NCBI GenBank assembly: GCA_024742815.1
Contig: JANSXX010000012.1
Location: forward strand, 38,742 to 102,741
Source of the DNA: HXMU1420-13 sp024742815
GTDB lineage: Bacteria > Bacteroidota > Rhodothermia > Balneolales > Balneolaceae
DNA length: 64,000 nucleotides
Direction of reading: 5' to 3'
In this document: piece after piece, positions 27,384 through 39,100 of the stretch
Numbering within the stretch: the first letter of the stretch is position 1
How the letters are laid out: each line of letters begins with the position of its first letter
Program-made: the position numbers and the translations under genes
The notes under the pieces: generated by a model
Told to the model about the DNA's origin: nothing
What the model saw: only the letters and a program-made list of their open reading frames with translations
The model's database searches: none

Positions 27384-28781
27384 TTAATAAAATGGGCCGC
27401 ATACCAAAGCTTTTTTTACACCCGGAGCTAAATGGTTGATCCCTCTTATCAACTGATCTTCACCTAAGAGTATTTCCACAATCTGACCGCTGTATTTAGT
27501 AGCAGTTTCGCGCATAAAACCCATCATTGGCCAGCCCCATAATGCCGAAAATAAAATTCCATCTTCCTCAAAATACGGGTTAGTGAGGTAGGTACATTCA
27601 ATAACGTTTTCAACAGCACTTCGATTGGTTGCGGAGCCACCGATTAAATCGATTACAACAGTGCCTTTTTCCAATAGAGATTCGGTATGTTTTTTAGTAA
27701 TTAAATAGTTTTTACCGCGTAAATGCTTTGGTTGTTCAGCGCCGTTAATAATTAAATCAGCATCTTGTATGAACTCTTCGATTCTATCAGGCTGTGTTTG
27801 ATGCTTCCCTAAAACCCGAATTTCTTTTACTCCTGCGTTATAGCATTCATGAATGGCGCCCATACCAACGTTACCATAGCCAAGAACTGTAACGGTTGCT
27901 TCCTCCGGGTTAAGTGCTTTACTGCTTTTGGTGGCTAATAGTTCTAAGCCATATCGGGCACCGGCACGCCCTGTTTCATGTAAAGCCTCGATTTTGCGTT
28001 TACCAAATTCTGGAGCTGGGTTTACATGGCGATAATATTTGAGAGCTTGATCTCCATGTTGAATGATGAACTCATTAACATCATAATAGCGCACATTATG
28101 TTTTTCGAGCTCCTTGATGAGGGTAGGCGCATCCTGAATGGTGGTAGAGTCGAAAACAACACGAATTTGTTCGTTTAATTCACCTAAATCCTTGATGTTG
28201 CCATTTGCGTGGTGCAATACAAGATTTTTAGGATTGTGATTCATCAACCTTCGTATCACACCGGCCATTTTCGTGTTGTAACCGATCACATGAAACTGAT
28301 CTTGATCAATTCCCGCAACTCTTAAATCCATTTCCACGCAGTTATCAGCAGCCATGGTGCCCAAAACTAATTCTTTAGGTAATTTCTCGGGAGATTGCAC
28401 CACGCTTTCCATCGCAATTACATTTATTTGATGGTCTTCTAAAAGTTTTGCCCGATCTGGAAAAGAGTGAAAATGAGCCATACAGAACAAGGTGCTTCCG
28501 GATTTCATTTTTGGGATGCTTTCCATAGCAGGACCTTTAAACTTTATAATCAGATCTTTATTCGCGTATAAATCCTCATGTGAAACTATTGTAGCACCTG
28601 CATGGAGATATTCATCATTAGAAAAACCCACTCCAACTCCGGCATCTTCTTCAACAAACACAGTAGAGCCTGCGGCTATCAGTTTTTTAACATCGGAGGG
28701 GATGAGAGCTACGCGTTGCTCCAGTGCACCAGGGTTTTCAGGTGATTCTACTTCTTTTGCAAGTCCGATTATTTTGTACAT
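27384..28781 (-). CDS. Alanine dehydrogenase/PNT-family oxidoreductase, saccharopine-dehydrogenase-like
   Basis: A 465-residue protein with the N-terminal AlaDh/PNT domain (EQRVALIPSDVKKLIAAGSTVFVEEDAGVG, DLIIKFKGP) and a C-terminal NAD-binding domain (VTVLGYGNVGMGAIHECYNAG, VIDLIGGSATNRSAVE). Long spacers and FSALWGWPMMGF near the C-terminus fit the lysine/saccharopine dehydrogenase-like branch rather than classic alanine dehydrogenase. The reaction is probably NAD-linked amino acid oxidation; the substrate is unassigned. Confidence 0.78.
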   Translation of the reverse strand: MYKIIGLAKEVESPENPGALEQRVALIPSDVKKLIAAGSTVFVEEDAGVGVGFSNDEYLHAGATIVSHEDLYANKDLIIKFKGPAMESIPKMKSGSTLFCMAHFHSFPDRAKLLEDHQINVIAMESVVQSPEKLPKELVLGTMAADNCVEMDLRVAGIDQDQFHVIGYNTKMAGVIRRLMNHNPKNLVLHHANGNIKDLGELNEQIRVVFDSTTIQDAPTLIKELEKHNVRYYDVNEFIIQHGDQALKYYRHVNPAPEFGKRKIEALHETGRAGARYGLELLATKSSKALNPEEATVTVLGYGNVGMGAIHECYNAGVKEIRVLGKHQTQPDRIEEFIQDADLIINGAEQPKHLRGKNYLITKKHTESLLEKGTVVIDLIGGSATNRSAVENVIECTYLTNPYFEEDGILFSALWGWPMMGFMRETATKYSGQIVEILLGEDQLIRGINHLAPGVKKALVCGPFY

Positions 28782-28790
28782 AGTATCCTC

Positions 28791-29861
28791 CTAAAATCCG
28801 ATTCCGGGTAATCCTTTAAATGTAATACCCAGGTAAGTGTCGTAATCAAAGCTGTAATTTATCCAAAAACCGGGTGATATCTTACCAATTTTAAATACTC
28901 CGGGAAAAACGTCAAGCCGGATATTTTCTTGATATACGCTATGCGTAGTTACTACTAAAGACATTAGTAAAGAGTTGTTCTTATCGATAAATAAGCCAGC
29001 CGATGGAGTCATTTTTACATAATCAATTTGTTTATCCTCATTTAAGACAAATACTTCTTCGGTTTTTGTGCCATAACCCAAACTGAAGGTTTTTCCCTTA
29101 TGGTCGTAGCCTAAACCAAATAGCCATCCCGCACCCATGTAAAAAAGACCAGAAAAGTTTCTCATGATTTTTGGCTGAACTTTTACTGAATAGTATTGCC
29201 CGGTATTACGTAAAGAGGCATCACTTAAAACCACTGAACTCTGACCAAGCCAGCTACGAATTATCAAATTGTGGGAAAAAAAATATTGAATAGGTTCAAA
29301 GCTATATAAAATGATGCCGGGGATATTAAAAAAATACCAATCAGCAACTACCGAAGGCTGTTTTATTTCTTTTTCACGCATTTCTACAGCTTCATTTAAC
29401 AATTGCTCAGTAAGTGACGTTATTGCAGCCCATATTCTGGGATATTTAAAGTTATGGTGGGTGTAATAATCTGTCATTCGAGCATATTCCATTCCTCCAC
29501 CTAAAAAGTGAAGCGCGTAGTTTGGGATCCATGCACTTGAAGATTTGGCAAACCCAAAAGGGATGAGTTCCGAATGAGCGAATGTATGAAAACCGATTTG
29601 CTGCACAGTTTTAAAAGGGTGAAGAATAGATTGTGTAGCAATTCGAAGACCTTTTCGGAGCTCAAAATCTTTAAACTGATTAGTGTAGTTATTGGTTTGT
29701 AGCATATCAAAGCTTCCATTAAAAATTTGGGTAGCCGGTGATAAATAAGCTTCAGACCCGTAGTCCTTACCTGTGTAAAAATAGCCGTACTGTGCTTTTA
29801 CATTTATCGAAAGTACTATGCACAGTAAGGCAACGCACTGCCAACGCTTGATGAATGTCAT
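28791..29861 (-). CDS. Exported protein of unknown function
   Basis: About 356 residues from the likely start at 29861 (MTFIKRWQCVALLCIVLSINVKAQYG), which gives a proper signal peptide; the frame stays open to 29900. The mature protein is aromatic-rich, with alternating hydrophobic segments in the second half (IRSWLGQSSVVLSDASLRNTG, SFSLGYGTKTEEVF-type strands) and a C-terminal FKGLPGIGF ending in Phe, hinting at an outer-membrane location. No family recognised. It lies 9 bp upstream of the alanine-dehydrogenase-like gene. Confidence 0.55.
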   Translation of the reverse strand: MTFIKRWQCVALLCIVLSINVKAQYGYFYTGKDYGSEAYLSPATQIFNGSFDMLQTNNYTNQFKDFELRKGLRIATQSILHPFKTVQQIGFHTFAHSELIPFGFAKSSSAWIPNYALHFLGGGMEYARMTDYYTHHNFKYPRIWAAITSLTEQLLNEAVEMREKEIKQPSVVADWYFFNIPGIILYSFEPIQYFFSHNLIIRSWLGQSSVVLSDASLRNTGQYYSVKVQPKIMRNFSGLFYMGAGWLFGLGYDHKGKTFSLGYGTKTEEVFVLNEDKQIDYVKMTPSAGLFIDKNNSLLMSLVVTTHSVYQENIRLDVFPGVFKIGKISPGFWINYSFDYDTYLGITFKGLPGIGF

Positions 29862-30137
29862 GTAATAATTGCTTCTAGATAACCTAAATAAAAGTACCAA
29901 TTAATGTAATAAGGTGTATGATAATATAGATCTATATTAAGTTTCGAATTGTCAATAATTTATGATAAGTTAGAAGCAACAAGTTAAAGGTCAGGTTTCG
30001 GTCTTTTAGTACAGTATTTGATTCCCTTCTCTAGTTTGTAAATAAAAATATCCGCACAGCCGATTAAGAATGTAATTCGCGGGCTCATATTTCGTGAACA
30101 ACTGTACCTGTGCAAACAAGTAATACAAGATTTAATA

Positions 30138-30347
30138 ATGGAATACGGTAAAGTAAAGTGGTTTAATGACGAAAAAGGATTCGGATTTATAACCAGAAAT
30201 GAAGGTGGCAACGACGTATTTGTACACCGCAATAATGTTGAAAACCTAGCTCATCACGAGTCTTTAAAAGATGGTGATGAAGTGGAGTTCGCAATTACAG
30301 AAACTCCTAAAGGGTTGAATGCAACAGAAGTATACGTTTTAGAATGA
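30138..30347 (+). CDS. csp: CspA-family cold-shock protein
   Basis: A 69-residue single cold-shock domain with RNP1 (KGFGFI) and RNP2 (DVFVH) motifs: GKVKWFNDEKGFGFITRN. It binds single-stranded RNA and DNA. A leader of over 100 bp lies upstream, as is common for cold-shock genes, and a strong terminator follows at once, so it is monocistronic. Confidence 0.95.
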   Translation: MEYGKVKWFNDEKGFGFITRNEGGNDVFVHRNNVENLAHHESLKDGDEVEFAITETPKGLNATEVYVLE

Positions 30348-30370
30348 GATAAATACTATTTCTAAAGAGA

Positions 30371-30400
30371 AAGCCGCTACGTAAAAGTAGCGGCTTTTTT
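30371..30400 (+). terminator. Intrinsic terminator of the cold-shock gene
   Basis: The perfect 10-bp stem AAGCCGCTAC/GTAGCGGCTT, with a 6-base loop, runs into seven T residues on the plus strand. Confidence 0.92.
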
Positions 30401-30429
30401 TATTCGGGCTATCTCAATTGAATATGTAG

Positions 30430-32361
30430 CTATTCTTCGCTGCCGATTGTACCAATTTCAATTTCTTTTTCGATGTACCCTCCTCTAGTAGAAAGTACTT
30501 TCACTGTACCTTTTGCGCCATCAACTCCATTTAATGTAACCCTGAATGTTGCTCGTTTTGATTCACCCGGTTCTGTATATCCTAAGTACACGGTTTTTTC
30601 ATATAATGAAGGTTCAGTAATCGTAATCTTTGCATTTTCGAACCCTTTGGTTAATTCGCTATCAAAATGTAGTTGAATTCGATCTTCCTGAACTATTTTT
30701 ACAAGTTGTGCCTGTTTAAGCGCTACCGGTAATTTACCGATATTCGAAATTTGAACAGAAATCTGATAGGTGGAATCGTCTATCTTGTTCACATTAATCT
30801 CATCTAAGGTTATTTGTGGCAGTTGCATTGCCATTTCGAGATTAAAGAGGGCTTGTTTTTCTGCCCAATGTTCGAGCATCCAAGTCGGACCATTTTGACT
30901 GAAAAATTTTGGATGAAATCCACCAATTTCAACCTCACCTAGAGTGGGATGTTGAAATGGTTCCCATTCTCTGAAACCGTTACCATCGTTTTCTTCATCA
31001 TCCCAGCGAAGTGCATCGTAATTATCATATACACCATCACCGTCGTAATCTTTCATGGCGCCATTGTTCCAAAGTTCATCTCCATACCAAATAGAGCCAA
31101 AATAGAAGTATCCAAAATCAGGGCCATGTCCAAAAAGCGGACTCGGTTTCGACGGGTCGCCTGTTATCCGATTGGTTGGGTAGCGAGTCATATAGGTTTC
31201 GTACACATCTCCTGCCCATGGGTATTCAGTTATTTCTAATCCTAATTTATCCAATCGTTCATAAATAGCTAGATCCTCCGGATACATTCGATCGGTGCTT
31301 TTAGAAGTTGAAGGTGGTCGTAAATGCATGGGTACACGAGTATCCATAGAGTTAACAACCGAAATGTTAGGATGAGATAGCATCCAAAGTACCACTGACC
31401 TTGACTCAGGTTCACTAAGTGGTGCAGCTCCTGCGCCGTATTGAGTATAACCGCGTCCGGTTAAATCGCCGCCAACACCGGGGCGCCAGTTCTCAGCATA
31501 ATTACGATGCAGGTCTAATCCCCCAACACCATCTTCGTTGTAATCGCCATCACCATCGTTATCTATGCCTTCTGTATACACAAAATGAGTGCCTTTGCCG
31601 GCTAACACGCGAGTCATTAACCTCCCGGATGGATCTCGCGGGTCTACAATGTAGTTCGCATCTTCAAGTTCTTCACCGGTAGCTTTTACTCGAATTGAAT
31701 ATATGATACCATCTCCATCTAAATCCTCTTCGTCGTCTTCATCTAATAAACCATCTCTATCATTGTCATGAGGCCGCACCGAGCTTCTATTTCGTTGAGC
31801 GGTGTGTAGATAGAGATTCGAGCCATCGGGGTTATTTTGTGGGCGCAGGTAAATGGCCTTGGTGTCGATAAGGTGGGTGATGGCATCATCTTTACCATAA
31901 TTTTCCAATAAATGCTTAGTAAGCCACAGAATCGATTCACTACTTGTAATTTCTCCGCTATGCCTTCCCCCTTCGAAATAAGCCGCTGGTTTATCTGTGT
32001 CTTTTCCGGTTTCTTTGTTTGTAATGGTCATTTGAAGGATGGGGCGTCCCTCAAAACTGCGCTCAATTTCATAGAGATCTACAATTTCAGGGTATTCTTG
32101 TGCCCATTTTTTGTACCAATAGTACATAACATCCACGGTGTGGTACACATCAAAGGTGAGTTGTTCGCCGGGGATATATTCAACTTCAGGGTGTTGATAT
32201 TGTGGAAAAAAACTAATGCCGTGTCTTTCCCCTTTTACCGTATAGGTGGAGGTATCTGCATCTGACTCTGGCCAATTATACTCAATAAAAGTTCGTATTT
32301 CCTGTGCCTGTAAATTAAATGTGAAAATTAAAAACAGGCTAAATAGTGTAATCCTCTTCAT
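30430..32361 (-). CDS. Secreted M14 carboxypeptidase with Ca2+-loop-like acidic inserts
   Basis: About 643 residues from MKRITLFSLFLIFTFNLQAQ (start at 32361; 32367 is two codons longer, and the frame stays open to 32433). The peptidase domain has EGGRHSGEITSSE (HxxE zinc motif), LRPQNNPDGSN and GLDLHRNYAENWRP. Inserts such as DRDGLLDEDDEEDLDGDG, IDNDGDGDYNEDG and YDGDGVYDNYD look like EF-hand or dockerin-type Ca2+ loops. A C-terminal beta domain (about 530-660) follows. It is likely exported and acts on peptides or glycopeptides. Confidence 0.85.
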   Translation of the reverse strand: MKRITLFSLFLIFTFNLQAQEIRTFIEYNWPESDADTSTYTVKGERHGISFFPQYQHPEVEYIPGEQLTFDVYHTVDVMYYWYKKWAQEYPEIVDLYEIERSFEGRPILQMTITNKETGKDTDKPAAYFEGGRHSGEITSSESILWLTKHLLENYGKDDAITHLIDTKAIYLRPQNNPDGSNLYLHTAQRNRSSVRPHDNDRDGLLDEDDEEDLDGDGIIYSIRVKATGEELEDANYIVDPRDPSGRLMTRVLAGKGTHFVYTEGIDNDGDGDYNEDGVGGLDLHRNYAENWRPGVGGDLTGRGYTQYGAGAAPLSEPESRSVVLWMLSHPNISVVNSMDTRVPMHLRPPSTSKSTDRMYPEDLAIYERLDKLGLEITEYPWAGDVYETYMTRYPTNRITGDPSKPSPLFGHGPDFGYFYFGSIWYGDELWNNGAMKDYDGDGVYDNYDALRWDDEENDGNGFREWEPFQHPTLGEVEIGGFHPKFFSQNGPTWMLEHWAEKQALFNLEMAMQLPQITLDEINVNKIDDSTYQISVQISNIGKLPVALKQAQLVKIVQEDRIQLHFDSELTKGFENAKITITEPSLYEKTVYLGYTEPGESKRATFRVTLNGVDGAKGTVKVLSTRGGYIEKEIEIGTIGSEE

Positions 32362-32410
32362 GCTCATATTGTAATTAGTGAAAGTGAAAAGGAATGGAAG
32401 TTTATGGAAA

Positions 32411-32444
32411 TAAAAAAGCCTCACCGGCATCACCCGGTTGAGGC
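32411..32444 (-). terminator. Intrinsic terminator after the small secreted protein gene
   Basis: The stem GCCTCACCGG with CCGGTTGAGGC (one bulge) is followed on the minus strand by a T run. It separates the small secreted gene from the M14 gene. Confidence 0.8.
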
Positions 32445-32470
32445 ATAGGGTACAGAATAAAAAGGTGTAC

Positions 32471-32878
32471 TTAGAAATAGGAAATTGTTGTGGTTAGTGT
32501 GCCGTGATAGGTGCCACGCAGGTTTGCCATTGGTTGGCCAATATCAGCTCCATAAGTTACAGAGTGTACGTCGTTATCGATGGTAGAGCTACTATCTGAG
32601 CCAATGGTAATACTTTCACCGAATTCGTTAGTGATAACCACTGATTCTTGATTTTCGATTTGGGCATCCATGCTTTTTGGAGTGGTAATTTCAAACCCGC
32701 CTTCCGAGATGGTGTTGTCATCAAAATTTATATCCACCGTATTTACTTCGCTTAGTGTAACTCCGCTGATAACAGATACCGAAACATTCATCACTGCTGT
32801 TGCAGACTTCTGAGCCAAAATATTTGTACTCACTAACAACAGTATGATGAATGTCCAGTATGTGTTAATTGCTCTCAT
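32471..32878 (-). CDS. Small secreted beta-rich protein, DUF4402-like
   Basis: A 135-residue precursor with a signal peptide ending LAQKS. The mature 112 residues are Thr/Ser/Ile rich with short strands (VMNVSVSVISGVTLSEV, SITIGSDSSSTIDND) and end GTLTTTISYF. This resembles DUF4402-type pilus or fimbrial-like subunits, a weak match made by eye. It is divergent from the giant repeat protein. Confidence 0.5.
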   Translation of the reverse strand: MRAINTYWTFIILLLVSTNILAQKSATAVMNVSVSVISGVTLSEVNTVDINFDDNTISEGGFEITTPKSMDAQIENQESVVITNEFGESITIGSDSSSTIDNDVHSVTYGADIGQPMANLRGTYHGTLTTTISYF

Positions 32879-33173
32879 GACCAGTAGTATTTTGTTTCTC
32901 TCTTGACCAGCTTGACTCTCTCTGAGACAAATATATTAATATTCTCTAATATTAGAAAGTTTTAATAATAAATTTTTTCAGTACATCATTTACAAATCAC
33001 AAATAAGCACTGATTTTATTAGGTATAGATGAGTAAAAAAAATTTCTCTTTTTACTCTATCTCACCTACATGATTATGTAGAAATGATTTTTTAGTCCGA
33101 TAAGTAGACAGATTTGGTATCATCACAAGGATATTATTATTACCATGCCACCGAACTTTTTAAGAGAATTGTT
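32879..33173. other. AT-rich divergent intergenic region
   Basis: A 295-bp spacer between the small secreted protein and the giant repeat-protein operon. It is strongly A+T rich, with several TAATATT-like runs and an ACCTACATGATTATGTAG palindromic patch near 33063. It presumably holds both promoters. No gene was seen in it. Confidence 0.5.
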
Positions 33174-36100
33174 ATGAAAGGGGTACTACTTAAAGTCGGA
33201 TTGATTCTTCTACTCGCAGTAACAACTGATGCGTTGAATGCTCAAACTTTTGTTCTGAAACCTGCAGAGCTACAAGGTTCGGATGGTGGGTTTTCGGTTA
33301 ATCTTTTAATCAAAAGAGATAAAGTTTTTCGTTTAACCTGGTTAAATCCGGATGAATCAGCATTAAATTTGAATGGGGCAAATGCGAAACTATTGATTGG
33401 CAGAACTCCTAATGATTATGATGTTCTCTCTGAAAATATTTCCGGGACAAATGCTCAATTTATTGCCGATAATTTAGGTTTGACTCCCGGTAGGTACTAC
33501 GTGCGAATTACAAATTCAACTAATCGTACGACTTCAGAGATTCAGGCTGACTTCGAAAATGATCCCAACGGCATTATATATTCAAACGAAATACAGCTGT
33601 TGATTGAGGCTAATGAAGCACCGGCCATTACGGCTCCCAGAGGCACAATAAATAATTCTTCGCCTATATTTCAATGGACGGCAGTTTCAGGAGTTCCTTC
33701 CTATTGGTTAATATTGTCCAGTACACCATTCGATATTGTTGAAGATGAAAATGGCGAAGTTGCCATAGAAGGAGCTACCATTGTTTGGCAATACATCACA
33801 AAAAATACTACAGCAAATTATGGCGATATTAATTATCAGTCGCCATTTACCGACGAAGCGCCACCATTAAATTCTGGTCAAGAATACAGCTACACTATTT
33901 TAAATGTATATGAAGAAAATAATCCAGGATATACGAGTCCGGTTTTCGGAGGGATTGTACCGTTTACTTATTTTGATCCTAACGCCGTTCCGGTTACTTC
34001 CTTAATTGAACCGGTTAACGAAGAGGTGTTTTTCTCGGAAGAAACGATCACTTTTTCTTGGGATGAAGTACCGGAAGCTACCAACTACACAATAAATTTA
34101 CTGCAGATAGTAAAACAACAAGGTATAGATGTTACCATCCCGATTTGGACAAGTACCACTACAAATTCATTAATCGAATATCCTGCACTAGATAACTTAA
34201 AAAACGGGCGGTATCAATGGAATGTAACTACTAATAACAATAGCGGTGGTGGTTCTACAAGTAATAGCCGGTTTTTTACCTATGAAGTGGAAACCGGTGA
34301 GTTTGCAGCAAGTATCCGATCAAGCGAAGACAATTCGATATTATTAGGAGTTGAACTAAGTGCAAGAGCTGTTTCAGGTGGTGTTACTCCTTCTATCCCT
34401 TATTTCGTACAAAATAGTACCCATTATGATAGTTTAGTTGCTGGTACTTACGAATTCACTGCTACAAAAGAAGGGTTTGAATCAGGTAGTGGTACGCATA
34501 CTATCAGAGATGATGCCCAAACTAGATTTACACTCGAATTAAACCCTCTGCCATCAACCATAAATGGGTTGGTTGTTGATGAGAATGGTGATGTTGTTCC
34601 AGACGCTCAAGTCAATATATCCGGTATTGGAGCAGACTTTAACGATGTAATTAATACTGATATTAATGGTGAATTTTCTATTTCGTTAAACCAAGGTAGT
34701 TACAACGCTACAGTAAGTAAATCCGGATATATAAGTGCGGATGAACAAAGTGTAACCGTTGGTTTGAACGAACAAAAAGCATTTGCTGAATCTTTTACTC
34801 TGATAAACGATGAAGCCACCGTTTCGGGCTATGTATTTAACGAGGATGGTGAACCAATTCAACGGGCAAAAGTTCGAATTCAAAACAATGAATTTACGTA
34901 CGAAGTAAACACAAACGGGGATGGACTCTATCAGTTTACCGTGGCGAGCGGAGAGTGGCTGTTATCATCAGAAAAGGTAGGTTTTGTTAAACCTTCAGAT
35001 CAACAAATAACACTTTCTACAGGTGATGTTCTGCAGAATCAGGATTTTGTGTTAACAGGTAACGCAAACCAAGTTACTGGTTTTGTGAGAGAGCAAATAA
35101 CTAATAGTGATGGAACTGTAGGTACCAGCATTTTTGAAGGTGTGGAAGTAAAGGCCATACCAAATGTAGGCGAACCAATATCTACAATAACCGGAAGAAA
35201 TGGACAATACACGCTTTCTCTAAAAAGCGGTTCATATACTATCGAAGCCATTGAGGATAATTATACATCAAATGAGGAAAGAGAACTGGTAATTGGTATT
35301 GCAGTGGGCGAGACAATTTCGGGGATGGATTTTGAATTGATCCCAAATCCTAGTGCTATTGCAGGTACAGTAACTTTACCTGATGGTAATGGTGTTGCTG
35401 ATGCACTCGTTTCGATTCGTGGAGTTGGTTCGGTGGAGACTTCTGGTAGTGGTTTTTATGAAATCAGTGTGCCGGAAGGTGAACATGAAATTACGGTTAC
35501 CAAGACTGGTTTGGTTAGTCCTGAACCACGCACTATTTCGGTGGCAGTTGGACAAGAACTAACCGGTGTAGATTATCAAATGACTCCAAATGCAGGCACT
35601 GTGTCTGGAAGAATTACTGCGGGTGGTGAAGCTTTATCCAATGTTCGTCTTACAGCAAGAAATACTGCAACCGGCTCTATCACATCGATAACCAATAATT
35701 TAAATGGTAGCTATTCTTTTAACCTAAACTCGGGTAGTTGGTATATCAAAGCTACTAAATCTGGCTTTATAAGTGATTCAACAGAAGTTTTAACAGTTGG
35801 GCCGGGACAGCAGTTAGTGAATCAAAACCTTGTACTTGTAGAAAACTTAACCACACTTCGCGGCACTGTAACTGATGGTACTGCTGCGTTACGAAATGCA
35901 AGAGTAACCATTACTAAACCCAATGATGCAACGTTCGAACAAAGCACTGTTACTCAGGTTAATGGAACATTTGCTTTTTCTTTACCCGCCGGTGAAACGT
36001 ATAGCATCAGATCTACCAAGGATGGTTATAAATCTGCCTCTAGTACAACCAACGAATTGGTAGCTGGCACTACAGTAGTTTCAGATTTTGCGCTGGATGC

Positions 36101-39100
36101 TAATCCCAGCTCAGTAGCCGGTAAAGTTACGGTAGATGGTGGAGATGTATTATCAAAAGCTAAAGTGATAGCCATTAACTCGAATGGGAATGCCATTGAT
36201 AGTACAGAAAGCTCAACAAATGGTAATTATTTACTAGGATTAGACCCAGGTAATTACACACTAAGAGTAAAGAAATTAGGCTATACGCGCTCAGAAACAT
36301 CAACCAGTTTAAGTATTGGGCAAAATTTAACGGGCATCGACCTGGATGTAGACGAAAATTTTGCGTTCATCAATGGAACAATTACGGATGGTAATGGAAG
36401 TGGTATAGAACAAGCGTTTATTAGTCTGCAAAAACAAGGAGGTAATGGTGCATCCGCTATTTCAGATCAGGAAGGTAACTTTAACATATCTCGATTAACA
36501 ACCGGCACATTTACCATAGAAATAAGTAAAACCGGTTTTGTTACTATAAAAGAAACTTTTGAATTACAAGATGGCGATTTCTTGAGCTTCAATCGCCAGC
36601 TAGATCCAAAAAATGGTAGTATTTCTGGTTCGATATCTGACGAAAACGGCCTCATACTAAGCGACGCAACCGTCACCGCAACCAATACGGAAGGGGTAAC
36701 TTACACTGCAATTTCTGATTTAAATGGTGAGTATACGATTAATGCGGTGGAACCATCCACTTATTCCGTAAATGCGGCTCTAACCGGTTACACCACAGCC
36801 AGCGCTTCTTCTGTAATTATCAATCTCGATAATTTAAACGCTACTGATGTTGATGTGGCTAATCTTATACCTAATAATGGAGTTATTCAGGGTAGAATTA
36901 CCAATGTTATTACCGGGGATCCGATTAAAGATGTTCAACTATCTGCAAACGGAAGTAGGGGTTCAGGCTTTGCGATCACGGGCGCTAATGGACAGTTCGA
37001 GATTACGAATCTAATCCCTGCTGATTACACACTCATTAGTAGTAAGGACGGTTTTAAATCTGATACCACTACTGTAACCATTGATCCGGGTAATCCCACT
37101 TTAGTTTCGAACAGCACTTTATTACAGAACAACGGAACCATTGTCGGAACCATTACTGATGCCGAAAATCAGGTGCTGCCATTCCGAGTAACTGTAATAG
37201 CTTCGAGCGATACCGAAACTTTTACCACTCAAACTAACGATGTAGGGGAATTCGCTTTTGAAGGCGTAGAAACAGGGGTGAGTTACTCGATAGAAACAGA
37301 TATCTACCGAGAAGGGTATGAAAATACGAGTACAGAAATTGATGTTCCTTTAGGTGCAGATGAGGTTAGTTTAGGTGATAATCTGGAAGTAATCGTAAAA
37401 CAAGGTACGATAAGTGGAAACGCCGGGATAAACGCTGCCAGTGTGAAATTATTAAACGCAGATACTCGACAAATCATAAATCTCGCCAATTCAAACACTT
37501 CAGGTGCATATCAGTTTGAGTTTCTTGAAGCAGGTCGTTATCGCGTAGTCGCAAATAGATTAGGGTATGTATTCTCGCCTGATACCACTTCAGTAATTGT
37601 GTTGGGAGGTGAAGAATCCAATACTCAGAATTTTTCTGCTCAGGCGAATATTGGTAGCATCTCGGTGTTGGCAAATAATGCAAATGGCGTGGGCCAATCT
37701 AACGTAAACGTTACCATAGTTTCGGCTGATACCACAGTAATCTTATCAAAGAAAACAGGAGCAAACGGTGTAGCCACATTTAGTAATATAAAAGCCGGTA
37801 CAGACTACACGGTTCGAGCATCTAAATCTCAATTTACCTCAGATCCTGAAACTCGAAATGTAGCGTTAAATTCAGGAGATTCTACTTCAGTTAGTTTCCA
37901 GATATTGGCAAATGCTGCCACAATTAGTGGAAACGTGCTTTTGGATAATGGTACTACAACTTCAAACCTGAGGAATGTAGACGTTGCGGCCACATTAAAC
38001 AGTACGGGGCAAAGTTTTAGTGCAAGCACAAATCAATCTGGGGCATATACTATTGCAAATCTGCCAACAGGAACCTACACCTTAATTGCAGAACGCGAGG
38101 GATTTACAAAGGATACGGTTACTGTTGTTGTATCTGCCGGTGCAACTGCCACAGCTAACGATCTTATACTAAACAGAGCTTCTGTGGATGTGCGTGGGAT
38201 TGTTCGATACAAAGGTGATGGTGTTCAAGGTATTTCTGTTGAAGCTATATCTGGTTCATCATTCAATGCCACTACTAATTCTAGTGGCCAATTTAGATTC
38301 AGCACGTTACCGGTAAAAACCGGTGCTTCGGATACTACTACGTATCAAGTGCGTATTAAATCCGGGCTTTTTACTAAAAGTTATACCCTATCGCTCACCG
38401 CCGGTGATATTGGGCAGCGTAGAAATGTGCCCACAACCAATTTGCCAAGTGGTCAGGTAAATTTATTGGTTACCGATGGAGTTAATCCCCTTGAAGGAGC
38501 GATTCTGGAATTTGGAATATCAGGTGGAGAATCAAACGAGATTGTAACGGGATCAGACGGGAGTTTTTCTTCGGATGATAACCTGCGCAAAGCAACTTAC
38601 GTGGTGGCAGTTTCGAAAAGTGGATATCTCATTCCAAAAAATACCATCAGGATTTCATTACCGAGTGATACAACAATTATTGAAAATGAAGTAGTTCTGC
38701 CATTCAGGCAATTAGTAGTGAATCGAATTTTAGCAGATGAAGAAACTCCGGTACGTGTGATAAACCCAAGTGGGTATGATAATTCGGGAGTGTCGGGCAA
38801 TCTATTTTACAAAAGAGCATCACAAACTCAGTTCCAAAAAGTAGTCATGGTGCAAAGTGGAGATACGCTTTCAGCGTTTATTCCTGCGATTAACTCTACA
38901 GAGCAGGTTACGTTTTACACTTCTATTGATGATACTAATGCTTCAAATACCTTTGTGAGTAATCAACGCACAATTACTCCTTTGGCGAGTGGAATTTTAA
39001 CAAATGTTCGACTTACACCATCGGTAAATGGGCAAACTCTACGGGTGGGCGAAACTTATAATCTGCAACTGTTAGTTCGTGATGGTGTGAATAAGTCCCT

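Noticed and set aside
33114..33173. TTG extension of the giant repeat protein
   Set aside because: The added residues are not signal-like; ATG at 33174 gives a clean signal peptide.
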